Positions 42,218 through 50,416 of a stretch of DNA of 64,000 nt are shown one piece after another (position 1 is the first letter of the stretch; each line of letters begins with the position of its first letter). The stretch lies in the NCBI RefSeq assembly GCF_040822115.1, contig NZ_CP162004.1, forward strand, positions 2,666,001 to 2,730,000. The letters run 5' to 3'. The notes beneath the pieces were generated by a model that did no database searches, was not told the origin of the DNA, and saw only the letters and a list, made by a program, of their open reading frames with translations. The stretch is from Flavobacterium sp. WC2421 (GTDB lineage: Bacteria; Bacteroidota; Bacteroidia; Flavobacteriales; Flavobacteriaceae). The position numbers and the translations under genes are program-made.

Positions 42218-44059
42218 TTAAATTGTTTTAACAAAATCCAAAAATACTTTTTTGTGCAATTCCAAATCCATATTTGGAGAAAGGGAGGCACGAACAATAT
42301 AATCTTTGTCTCCTTCTTTAGTCGTTCCTTGAGTAGAAGTTGCAGGTATCGTCCAGTAACAGCCTTTTAACTGTCCATAACTCACGCAAAACTTACTTTC
42401 ATTAGGAATTTTAGTAATCATTAAGTTAATAAGTTTAAGATTCAAGGCTCTTTTATTCGCTTCTCTTTCCTCATCCGTATTCCCTTTAGTAGGAAGGTCT
42501 AATGAAAAAACAGAAGGTGTAAATCCTTGTTGTGCTAATTCTTCTGAAACAAAATTGATTTTCGCAGCTGGTAATACTTCATGGATAAAGTTTACAAATT
42601 CACGGGTATTGATATAAGCATCAGTAATCCTTTGATTCATCGATGGTAATTGTTTTGCTAATATTTCATATTGTAGTGCTGTAGCTTCGTTATCGCAAAG
42701 GAGTAAGTGCTTTTCTATTTTCTCCATCAAAGCTTCTGTTTTTTTATTTCCTACACAGTAGCCAGCAGTACATTGCCCGCCACTTGGAAATTTTGATCCA
42801 CTTGCAAATGAAATAGTTCTAACCGCTGATAGTACTTCGCCTTCACCCAAAAAGTGAACGTTAGGACAAAAAGTTTGATCTAAAATAAAAACAGGATCGA
42901 TCGCCATTGCACCATTAGCAGTGGTACGTGCTTTACTTAAAACAGCTTTTAACTGCATTAAATCTGGTACTTCTACTCTTGGGTTTGTTGGAATTTCAGC
43001 AATGATATATGGTACAGCATCCTCGTTAGCCATTTTTGCTAAAACAGAATCAATGCTTTGAACCATATCGTTACCACCATCAACAGCTAAATCCACAATT
43101 TCTACATTAGCAACACTTGCAGCAACGCGTCTAGCTTGGTCATTTGTTCCACCATAACAATTGGGAGGAACGATAATTTTAATCGCTTTTCCTTTGTGTT
43201 TTTCTAGCGCATCGTCAATAAGCCCCATCAAAATCGCATATTGAATTGATAGTCCACTAGAAGCAACTAATGGTTTAGTAGATGTACCAGTAATTTCTCT
43301 AATTGAATGTAAGACTAATGGTTTATTTGTCTCGACATTACTTTTTGTAGTATCTAAAGCGGATTTATCTACTAGCAATTGTAAAGCAGTAAGACAATTG
43401 GCAGGTGTCATGGCGATGGTCTCTCTTCGTCTTACATGCTGAATGTCTGAGATATAAGGTTCATTTCCCTTGTTCACTACTAATATACTTCCAAGGTCAG
43501 CATAAAGATTGATATAAAAATCAATATTTGGATTGAGATCAATAGCATTCATTTCATCGTGTTCTGAAACGAAAATAGTACTTCCTTCAAAGACTGGAAT
43601 CGTCTCGGAGTTTTCAACATGTTTTAAATCAAATTGATATCCATAAACGTGTTTTAGAACTTCCGCATCAAAAAAAGCGGGTAATTTCCCAGTATAAAGA
43701 ATTTGAGTGTTTTTATGGTCTAATGCATTTTTTCTTAGAATGGCCAAAACAGGAACTGTCTTTGATGAAAAACTAATTGTATTTTCTGACTTTAGCTGTT
43801 GCAACTTAGCCATTGCCCATTCTAGAACACAAGATAAGGGGTGACCTAACCGAATATAGTCGTAAGCAGTAGGTAATTCACTTAGTGCTGCTGATGTTGC
43901 ATTATTGTTATTAAATAAGGTTTCAAATTGGTCTAAAAATTGAGTTTTAGCCAATTTTTCATCATAAATATCTAGTCGATGGGTTGTGATATTCAACCAG
44001 CCAGCAGGTTTGTTTTTTAAAACTTCTTTTATATAATTAAGCATTTTATTGACTTCCAT
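42218..44059 (-). CDS. PLP-dependent enzyme, Cys/Met-metabolism-like, with long N-terminal extension
   Basis: Protein of 613 aa from the start MEVNKMLNY; an upstream start adding 14 aa is open but less likely. The C-terminal 370 residues resemble the fold type I Cys/Met metabolism enzymes: IIVPPNCYGGTNDQA for the cofactor phosphate region, AEIPTNPRVEVPDL, VFILDQTF (Asp that pairs with the pyridine N), and SFASGSKFPSGG with the probable Schiff-base Lys423. About 230 residues precede this, including a domain with GSTIFVSEHDEMNAIDL, not found in ordinary cystathionine enzymes of about 390 aa. The substrate is unknown. Confidence 0.85.
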   Translation of the reverse strand: MEVNKMLNYIKEVLKNKPAGWLNITTHRLDIYDEKLAKTQFLDQFETLFNNNNATSAALSELPTAYDYIRLGHPLSCVLEWAMAKLQQLKSENTISFSSKTVPVLAILRKNALDHKNTQILYTGKLPAFFDAEVLKHVYGYQFDLKHVENSETIPVFEGSTIFVSEHDEMNAIDLNPNIDFYINLYADLGSILVVNKGNEPYISDIQHVRRRETIAMTPANCLTALQLLVDKSALDTTKSNVETNKPLVLHSIREITGTSTKPLVASSGLSIQYAILMGLIDDALEKHKGKAIKIIVPPNCYGGTNDQARRVAASVANVEIVDLAVDGGNDMVQSIDSVLAKMANEDAVPYIIAEIPTNPRVEVPDLMQLKAVLSKARTTANGAMAIDPVFILDQTFCPNVHFLGEGEVLSAVRTISFASGSKFPSGGQCTAGYCVGNKKTEALMEKIEKHLLLCDNEATALQYEILAKQLPSMNQRITDAYINTREFVNFIHEVLPAAKINFVSEELAQQGFTPSVFSLDLPTKGNTDEEREANKRALNLKLINLMITKIPNESKFCVSYGQLKGCYWTIPATSTQGTTKEGDKDYIVRASLSPNMDLELHKKVFLDFVKTI

Positions 44060-44260
44060 AATTTCATTTTTGAATAGAGTAGCAAGGTACATGAATTCCA
44101 TTTATTCTAAAAATGGAACAAGATGTTTTTATAGCAGTTTGTCTAAAGTCTCCTTAACTTTAGATGTGGTTAAAATGCGTTTATTTGTTCATATCAATTA
44201 AAGTGGAGCTGTGGATTATTTTTTGTGTAAAGGAAGTATAATATTGAAAAGCAATACATC

Positions 44261-44908
44261 TTATAAAATCGAAATTAAATCTAAGGGATGATCTAAAACT
44301 TTTTTGGCACCATTGGATAGCAATTCTTCTTTTGGTCTATAGCCCCAAGATACACCTACGGCATACATATTAGCATTAGTAGCTGTTTGCATATCTATTC
44401 CTGAATCGCCTACAAAAATAATTTCTTCGGGTTTCAGTTCTAAATTTTGGCTTATTGCTGTAGCTTTAAATGGATTGGGTTTTTTAAGAGGCTCCGTTGT
44501 TAAACCTATAACTGGATTAAAATAATTAGGAAATAGGGCGGTAGTGATTTCTTGAGTCAAATCCTCAGCTTTATTTGAAAAAATACTCAGTTTAATTCCA
44601 CGCTCAATCAGTTGATCCAGTAATTCAAAAACACCATCATACTGTTTTGTTTTACGCGTACAAATAGTACGATATTCCTTTACCATCAATTGGTAATAAC
44701 AATCAATTTGGTTCTCATCCTTATGGTTCTCGGGCATGGCTTTACTAACCAAATTGCGGAGACCACTACCTATAAAATATTGATAATCGTCATAACTATG
44801 AGTAGCGAAGTCTAGGCTTTGTAGCACATTATTCATCGCATCAGCAATGTCTTCAAGTGAATTAACTAATGTTCCATCTAAATCAAAAATTACTCCTTTA
44901 AATCTCAT
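44261..44908 (-). CDS. HAD-family phosphatase, phosphoglycolate phosphatase-like
   Basis: Haloacid-dehalogenase hydrolase of 215 aa. Motif I is FDLDGTLVNS with nucleophile D9 and acid D11. A helical cap lies at about 18-85 (subclass IA). Motif II is SIFSNKAED, motif III has the Lys in EPLKKPNP and motif IV is FVGDSGIDMQTA. This pattern is closest to Gph, which dephosphorylates 2-phosphoglycolate from DNA repair and oxidative side reactions, but related enzymes act on other sugar phosphates. It is a single gene with a TATCTTTG box on the minus strand at 44967-44974. Confidence 0.9.
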   Translation of the reverse strand: MRFKGVIFDLDGTLVNSLEDIADAMNNVLQSLDFATHSYDDYQYFIGSGLRNLVSKAMPENHKDENQIDCYYQLMVKEYRTICTRKTKQYDGVFELLDQLIERGIKLSIFSNKAEDLTQEITTALFPNYFNPVIGLTTEPLKKPNPFKATAISQNLELKPEEIIFVGDSGIDMQTATNANMYAVGVSWGYRPKEELLSNGAKKVLDHPLDLISIL

Positions 44909-45056
44909 TTGTTATTGTTTTATTTAATCGAAAGGACATGCATTTCAATTATATTTGGAAATGTCCCAAAGATAGGAATATTGTTATTTTTAGTTCTGCC
45001 TTTTTTAATATTATTGTTGCTTTTAAGTACCGTGGCATTGGAATAATTTATACAAA

Positions 45057-45854
45057 CTACCACCAAACAATAAAAAAAGACAAATGGTCTTCCTTATATT
45101 TTTGCCAGCACAATACCGATTGTTTTTCTTTTAGGCTTGTATTCATTTGATTTTCGATGCTTTTATAATCATTCCAAATTTCATTTTCAGAAGGACTTAT
45201 TCCCCATTCCTTTTTTGATGGTAAATAATATTGTTTTTCTGGATTGTCAATGCTATTGAAAGTCTCTAAATTGAAGTAATATCCTTTTACTGCTTTCTGA
45301 TAGGCAGGGGGTAGTTTTGTGTTAAATTCATAAGGAATAAACAAACTCACTAGCAAGCATAAAGCTTGCGAAATAGTGTTTATGTCAATGGTGCTAAATT
45401 TCGATTTTGCACAGCTATGGTATAATAGAGGGAATTGTTTACTTTTTAATTTATCTAATTTTTGGTGTAAAGAATCGTTTCTGTTGGGACCAATCCAGTT
45501 GTTTATGAATTCCGAAGAAATACTTGGATCAAGCAAATAAAATTTATAAGCTAATTCCATGTGAATTAACTTCTTATCTATGCTGTTCTCTACTATAAAA
45601 TCAATTTCGCCTATGGTTTTTTGGTCTTCAATTATTTGAGAATTTTCATATAATACCTTATAGTTTGTAGACAATTTTATTAATTCAGAAACAATTTTTT
45701 CGGCTAAATGGCCCAATCTCACATTGGTTGGTAATTGGAAATCTTGGTCGTTTTGAAGGATTAATTCTGACAAATAAAAAGTAGGCATACCAGTAACCGC
45801 ACTGTCTAAACAATCTGCTTTTAGAATTGAAGCTATCCTAGATTTAGTTTTCAT
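45057..45854 (-). CDS. DUF1853 family protein
   Basis: Cytoplasmic protein of 265 aa with the DUF1853 pattern: LGHLAEKIVSELI, then a PD-(D/E)xK-like stretch IGEIDFIVEN (Glu-Ile-Asp) followed by LIHMELAYKFYL (E-x-K-like spacing), and NDSLHQKLDKLKSKQFPLL. The E-I-D plus E-x-x-x-K arrangement suggests a nuclease-fold relative, but whether it is active is not known. It shares a strand with the HAD gene but is 148 bases away. The C-terminus is short and aromatic. Confidence 0.85.
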   Translation of the reverse strand: MKTKSRIASILKADCLDSAVTGMPTFYLSELILQNDQDFQLPTNVRLGHLAEKIVSELIKLSTNYKVLYENSQIIEDQKTIGEIDFIVENSIDKKLIHMELAYKFYLLDPSISSEFINNWIGPNRNDSLHQKLDKLKSKQFPLLYHSCAKSKFSTIDINTISQALCLLVSLFIPYEFNTKLPPAYQKAVKGYYFNLETFNSIDNPEKQYYLPSKKEWGISPSENEIWNDYKSIENQMNTSLKEKQSVLCWQKYKEDHLSFFIVWW

Positions 45855-45919
45855 TAAAATGCATTCAAGTTTTTTATACTACAATGAGTCTCCCGCTAAA
45901 ATATTGAGCAGCTTAATTG

Positions 45920-47377
45920 TTAACTATCTTTTTTCTTTAAAATTCTACCTCTAGGCTCATCACCTTCATGGAGGACTATTTCAGAATGCAGGAACTCTGC
46001 AGCCGAGGCTGAATCTTTGACTTTGATGGAAGAACGTTCCAGCATTTCGAACTCGAATTCTTTTAATACACTTTCTCTCAATCCTACTTTTCTCCATTGA
46101 GAAAAAGGTTGACATCCACTATAGATTCTCTTAGCTAAAGAAAGCGCATCCAGTAGTGCTTGATTTGCTCCTTGTCCTTTGAATGGACTCATTGGGTGTG
46201 CTGCATCGCCTATCACGGTTACATTTCCTGCCTTTTCTAATAATACTGTTTCTAGTAATTTTCGGTCGTACACGGGATAGCCAGAAACATGACTTTCTGG
46301 AGTCGCCGCTAAAATCTGTGGAATAGGATCGTGCCATTGCGTCCTGCGACAGGCTTCTTCCTTCAGTGCTCGTGGTCCTTGAGAACTTAATTCCTTCGCC
46401 TCTTTTTCTGACATGGGGAAACTCAATTGCCACATTACCGAGTCTGTTTTATAAGGCATCATGTAAATTCGTTCATGGCCATTGGCAGTTTGAAATACGG
46501 TGGCCGAGTCCAGCAAAGAACTATTTAGTCCTTCAAGATCCGCCAAAGGACAAATACCCAAAATCACAATACAATCTAGATAACGCAAGGGAGTACTGTT
46601 TTCACCAATCAGCAACTTCCTAACGGAACTACGAATACCATCGGCACCAACCACAAGATCTGCTGTTGCCTTTTTCTTCTCTCCATTTACCTCAAAGGTG
46701 AGATGAACACCACTCTCTTTTGATTCTTTAATATGGACCAACTGATGTCCCCATTGTACCGAATCATTTCCGCCAAGTTGCTCCAAGAGCGCTAAGCGCA
46801 AAGACTGTCTTGCGATGTGTACGTTGGTCCGTTTTGAAGATGTTTTCTCATCATTCTGCATCCGTTTTCTAATTCCCCACTCTCCAATCACTTTTCCTTC
46901 TTGAGTATGAACGAGATGTCTTGTTGAAAGTACTCCTTCTTTTAATGAGAAAATCCCCAATCCTTCGATCGCTTTGCTAGCTTGCTGCAATGTAAGTCCA
47001 TAACCCTGAGATCGAGCATCAAAGTTGGTATCGCGTTCATAAAGGGTAAAAGGGATTCCGCGGTGCAAGCAAGCCACAGCTAGAGCAACTCCACCTATAC
47101 CACCACCAATAATAGCAACGTGTGGAAAGTTTTCTTTATCAGCAATAGGAGGGCTGTCAGAAGCAATCAAGCCAGACCCATTGCAGTTCATGCAGGTATA
47201 TAAGTGCCCTTTTGGAGGAATAGGCGCTACTCCTTTACCATTTGTTTTTTCAAATAGATCAATTGCTATCTGGTAGCGGTCTCGCAATTTCTTAGATAGT
47301 CCCCGACTTTTTTTGCCGCGACCTCTACAATCGGGACACAAAGTCCAGCTTGTTGCTGTATTTTCTACCTTTTTCAA
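45920..47377 (-). CDS. FAD-dependent monooxygenase with N-terminal DnaJ-like zinc module
   Basis: Flavoprotein of 485 aa. Residues 13-20 (CPDCRGRG) and about 62-69 (CMNCNGSG) are two CxxCxGxG motifs, the zinc repeat of DnaJ. From about residue 86 a group A flavin monooxygenase follows: VAIIGGGIGGVALA (Rossmann GxGxxG), the DG motif VVGADGIRSSVRK and the GD motif VIGDAAHPMSPFKGQGANQA. It would hydroxylate an aromatic or related substrate using NAD(P)H and O2. Three 60-base lines I counted run 48-52% G+C, against 32% in a line of the neighbouring gene, so transfer from another lineage is likely. Substrate unknown. Confidence 0.9.
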   Translation of the reverse strand: MKKVENTATSWTLCPDCRGRGKKSRGLSKKLRDRYQIAIDLFEKTNGKGVAPIPPKGHLYTCMNCNGSGLIASDSPPIADKENFPHVAIIGGGIGGVALAVACLHRGIPFTLYERDTNFDARSQGYGLTLQQASKAIEGLGIFSLKEGVLSTRHLVHTQEGKVIGEWGIRKRMQNDEKTSSKRTNVHIARQSLRLALLEQLGGNDSVQWGHQLVHIKESKESGVHLTFEVNGEKKKATADLVVGADGIRSSVRKLLIGENSTPLRYLDCIVILGICPLADLEGLNSSLLDSATVFQTANGHERIYMMPYKTDSVMWQLSFPMSEKEAKELSSQGPRALKEEACRRTQWHDPIPQILAATPESHVSGYPVYDRKLLETVLLEKAGNVTVIGDAAHPMSPFKGQGANQALLDALSLAKRIYSGCQPFSQWRKVGLRESVLKEFEFEMLERSSIKVKDSASAAEFLHSEIVLHEGDEPRGRILKKKDS

Positions 47378-47621
47378 TTTCTCTTTATTTCACTTGATTT
47401 TAACCCAAATGGGTATTTATTTTCAACTACTTTCTCCAGCCTCTAGCCAATTTAGAACTTATGAAAACGAGTGTTTTCAGTGGTACGAAAATACGATTAA
47501 AAACGATATTTCCAATAAGTATGTTACTGGATAGGGACTGCTGTTGCCTTTTTATAAATCTATATGACGATAATCTAGTTGCACGGTTTTAGTACTTAGG
47601 CAGGGGAATTTTATACACTTT

Positions 47622-47724
47622 GTCACTGCGAGGAACGAAGCAATCTCATCTAGTATTTCCGTTGCAATAGTTTTTTAGTTTTATTGTTATGTTTGAGTGA
47701 GATAGCTTCGTTCCTCGCTACGAC
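47622..47724. repeat. Palindromic repeat unit A (103 bases)
   Basis: The left arm GTCACTGCGAGGAACGAAGC (extended by AATCTCA) matches the reverse complement of the right arm (TGAGATAGCTTCGTTCCTCG extended by CTACGAC) at 23 of 28 positions by hand count. The middle reads TTGCAATAGTTTTTTAG. The arm resembles the GCGAGGAACGAAGCAATCTC repeat known to me from many bacterial genomes. Confidence 0.8.
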
Positions 47725-47771
47725 TTTAAGTCTGGTATAATATTGGTTTCTCACTATATTTCTACAATATT

Positions 47772-47873
47772 GTCATTCCGAAGAATTAGGAATCTCATCC
47801 AGTATTTTCGTTGCAATAGTTTTTTATTTTTTTGTTGATGTTTTAGTGAGATAGCTTCGTTCCTCTCTATGAC
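47772..47873. repeat. Palindromic repeat unit B (102 bases)
   Basis: The middle and right arm closely match unit A (TCGTTGCAATAGTTTTTTAT, then GTGAGATAGCTTCGTTCCTC). The left arm reads GTCATTCCGAAGAATTAGGA followed by ATCTCATC, a different but also recurrent type, so B is an asymmetric version. Forty-seven bases separate it from A. Confidence 0.78.
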
Positions 47874-47917
47874 TTTGATTAAGGGAAACCGTAAACGTCA
47901 TTATTTAGCATAGGTTT

Positions 47918-48025
47918 AATAGCCACGGTAGTAGTGAAAGGTTTTGCAGGGAGAAAACCACTTTTTTCTGGTTGAGGCAGAGCGACCAAAGGAAGCTCCT
48001 GCAACAGCCTAGAAAAAGGGTTTTA
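47918..48025. repeat. G+C-richer segment able to form nested stems (possible repeat or RNA)
   Basis: It starts AGCCACGGTAGTAGTGAAAG. TTGCAGGgAG (47944-47953) pairs with CTCCTGCAA (47996-48004, one bulge), enclosing AACCA/TGGTT (47956-47960 with 47969-47973). The segment ends GCAACAGCCTAGAAAAAGGG. It looks like a dispersed flavobacterial intergenic element, but no second copy is in the window. The strand is uncertain. Confidence 0.45.
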
Positions 48026-48087
48026 TTACAAAAAGACTGTAACGAATGACGGGATAAGCTCCTAAAAAAAACTAAAATGTATTTAAT

Positions 48088-48945
48088 TTACAGCAATTCT
48101 TCGACGTGGCGCTTGATGTTTTCGGCAATTTTTTTGGTAGGTAAATCATTGTCGTCATGGCCAAAAGGATCTTCGATTTCTTCGGCAATTAACTCTAAGC
48201 TTGCCAAAACGTAGAATATGAAAACTACTACAGGAATCACATAATACCCCAAATTAAATACGTACCCAAATGGTAAGGTCATCACGTAAAAGAAAATGAA
48301 TTTCTTGATAAAAGCACTGTAAGAATAGGGGATGGGCGTATTCTTGATTCTTTCGCAAGCACCACAAATATCAGTCAAAGACTGGATCTCGTGGTTCAAA
48401 ATAATGAGTTGGTCACCCGTTATTTTCTTAGAATTATAAAGGTCATTGATCTTGTGAAATAAAATTTTGGCCACTTGATTGGGTCTGTGTTTGTGGTGCT
48501 CGATGATGATATCTTCAAAAAGTTGCTTGCTGGTTTCTTCGTCTTTTAAATGTTTGTTCAGGATAGAAGCATAGCTAGGAATTAGCTTTCTAAAAAAAGC
48601 ACGATCTGATTCTTCCTTTAAAATCACAGAAAGTTTTATAGCTAGATTTCGAGAGTTATTCACCAAACTTCCCCATATTTTACGTCCTTCCCACCAGCGA
48701 TCGTAAGCGGTATTAGTCCTGAAAACGAGCAATAATGAAATCACAAATCCCAGCATGCCATGCATGATAGAAATGTTCTTGACATGACTGTTTTCTGGCA
48801 ATTCCCAATATTCGATTTCAAGATAGGCAATCCCAGCTGAATAGGTACCTATGAAAATCATCATGGGAATCAGCTGCCGAAAAGTGTCGGCTTTGTGAAA
48901 ACGAAAAATAAACGTAATCCAGTCTTTTGGGTTGTATGAAATCAT
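48088..48945 (-). CDS. Bestrophin-family (YneE-like) anion channel
   Basis: Membrane protein of 285 aa from the start MISYNPKDWITFIF; an upstream open extension of 18 codons runs through short AAAGTC repeats and is not credible. Family signatures are FRTNTAYDRWWEGRKIWGSL (about 76-95), NNSRNLAIK, IKNTPIPYSYS near 205, and the C-terminal LASLELIAEEIEDPFGHDDNDL. The last of these corresponds to the acidic calcium-clasp region of eukaryotic bestrophins. Bacterial homologues form pentameric channels (KpBest is sodium-selective). It is a single gene downstream of the efflux operon. Confidence 0.93.
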   Translation of the reverse strand: MISYNPKDWITFIFRFHKADTFRQLIPMMIFIGTYSAGIAYLEIEYWELPENSHVKNISIMHGMLGFVISLLLVFRTNTAYDRWWEGRKIWGSLVNNSRNLAIKLSVILKEESDRAFFRKLIPSYASILNKHLKDEETSKQLFEDIIIEHHKHRPNQVAKILFHKINDLYNSKKITGDQLIILNHEIQSLTDICGACERIKNTPIPYSYSAFIKKFIFFYVMTLPFGYVFNLGYYVIPVVVFIFYVLASLELIAEEIEDPFGHDDNDLPTKKIAENIKRHVEELL

Positions 48946-48950
48946 TTTAG

Positions 48951-48990
48951 TAAGTCGAAAGTTAAAAAGTCCTAAAGTCGTAAAGTCTGA
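48951..48990. repeat. AAAGTC-type short tandem repeats before bestrophin
   Basis: TAAGTCGAAAGTTAAAAAGT, then CCTAAAGTCGTAAAGTCTGA: degenerate 7-10-base units sharing AAAGTY. They lie 5 bases upstream of the bestrophin start and support the shorter start. Confidence 0.5.
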
Positions 48991-49101
48991 GGATTGCACT
49001 TAGAAGTTATTTACCGAAAACCAGATGATTACTTTATCTAATTTCAAGAATTCTTTTTATAATGTCTATGTTCTATTCCTCAGATTTGCTACAAATCTAA
49101 T

Positions 49102-50406
49102 TTAAAATTGGATAGCTCCCGCTAATTCTTTCAACGCAATTTCGGATAATTTTGCCTGAAACTGGGCATCGCTATAACGGACTTTAGCATTGACATAATT
49201 CAATTGCGCCGTTCTAAATTCGAGTGTGGTAATAGTACCAATATGGAATTTATCTAAGGTTATATCTAAATTTTGTTTGGCAATCGCTTCATTTGTCTCT
49301 TCCAAATCAATCAATTCTAAATTGGTTAAATAGGTTTGGTAGGAAGTAGCCAATTGCGTGTTTAAGGCTTGATTTTGTTGCTCTATTTGCAGGGTTGAAT
49401 TTTCAATTTCAATGTTGGCAATGGTCTCATTTCTTTTTTGCGCAAAGCCATCAAACAAGTTCAAAGAAGCACTAAAACCATAATTTAATCCACGTGCCGA
49501 TGATTGCGTAGTAAAACCAAGACTGGAATGACTTTCGGCAAAATTATAACCAGTATTCACTTTTACAGTAGGGTAGCGCCCTGATTTTACTTGTTTTAAT
49601 TCGAGTTCAGCTACTTTTTTACTGATGACTAAAGCTTCTATTTGTGGGTTTTGCTTTTCGGCTAATGCCTTTAATTCGGCAAATTCCAGTTTGCTTTCCA
49701 TCGTAAAATCTGAAACGACTTTAAAATCAATTTGGGTATCTCTAGCCAAAAGCTGATTGAGTGCGATCTTAGAATTTTTATATAATTCTTGTTGTCTTAG
49801 CAAAGTCACTTTATCCGTATTGATGTCTACCTGCGCGTTTAAAACCTCCAGTTTAGATGCTTTACCAATTGTAAACCGATTTTTGGCCAGATTCACTCTT
49901 TGATTCGAAATAACAATAGTAGTGTCTAAAGCTGCCAATTGTTGCTGTTGCTGTACCAAATTGTAATAAGCGGTTTGCACATCGCTTATTTTTGTAATAA
50001 TGGTGAGTTTCAACTGGGTTTCACCTAGTTTTTGTAATTCTTGCAATTGATCTTTTCTAGCAAACATTTTAAAGCCATCAAAAATAGTCCAATCCAGACC
50101 CACGCCATAATTTAAACTGTTGCTTTTGGCATTATTCAAACTGGTTGAAGTACCATCAGTACGGGTTTGTGACAAATTTTGCAGGTTGTTGTTTTGCGTT
50201 ATAGAGGCAGTGGCTTTGGGTAACATTCCCGCATTTCCTGCTGTCACATTCGTTTGATCTATTTTTAAATCGTTTTTGGCAATCTTAATTTCGTAATTGT
50301 TTTCTAAGGCTATTTTTACAGCATCTTCTAATGATAATACTTCCTGTGCATTTCCTTTAATGAAACAGAAGAACAGCAATAGTACACTTTTGAATATTAT
50401 TTTCAT
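49102..50406 (-). CDS. TolC-family outer-membrane efflux protein
   Basis: Outer-membrane channel of 434 aa from the ATG at 50406, which yields a proper signal peptide (LLLFFCFIKGNAQE). The longer open frame would overlap the pump gene and spoil the signal. Two homologous halves each have a long helical hairpin (LEDAVKIALENNYEIKIAKN at the start; AELKALAEKQNPQIEALVIS in the middle). Barrel strands contain LNYGVGLDWTIFDGF and its echo LNYGFSASLNLFDGF, the classic TolC duplication. It starts 10 bases after the RND pump gene and completes the tripartite pump. Confidence 0.95.
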   Translation of the reverse strand: MKIIFKSVLLLFFCFIKGNAQEVLSLEDAVKIALENNYEIKIAKNDLKIDQTNVTAGNAGMLPKATASITQNNNLQNLSQTRTDGTSTSLNNAKSNSLNYGVGLDWTIFDGFKMFARKDQLQELQKLGETQLKLTIITKISDVQTAYYNLVQQQQQLAALDTTIVISNQRVNLAKNRFTIGKASKLEVLNAQVDINTDKVTLLRQQELYKNSKIALNQLLARDTQIDFKVVSDFTMESKLEFAELKALAEKQNPQIEALVISKKVAELELKQVKSGRYPTVKVNTGYNFAESHSSLGFTTQSSARGLNYGFSASLNLFDGFAQKRNETIANIEIENSTLQIEQQNQALNTQLATSYQTYLTNLELIDLEETNEAIAKQNLDITLDKFHIGTITTLEFRTAQLNYVNAKVRYSDAQFQAKLSEIALKELAGAIQF

Positions 50407-50416
50407 GTTCGTCTTT

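Larger units (their letters stand above)
47378..48087. other. 710-base gene-free region rich in repeats
   Basis: No credible coding frame. It contains two related palindromic units (47622-47724 and 47772-47873) and a structured G+C-rich segment (47918-48025), each described separately. Both protein-coding neighbours are transcribed leftward. Confidence 0.6.

Noticed and set aside
45057-47377. DUF1853 plus FAD monooxygenase as an anti-phage system
   Set aside because: DUF1853 has a nuclease-like E-x-D/E-x-K hint and the next gene looks transferred. However, they are 65 bases apart with clearly different base composition, and neither belongs to a known defence family.
47378-48087. Repeat region as a CRISPR array
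   Set aside because: Only two long (about 103-base) palindromic units with a 47-base spacer. No short direct repeats, no regular spacers and no cas genes.
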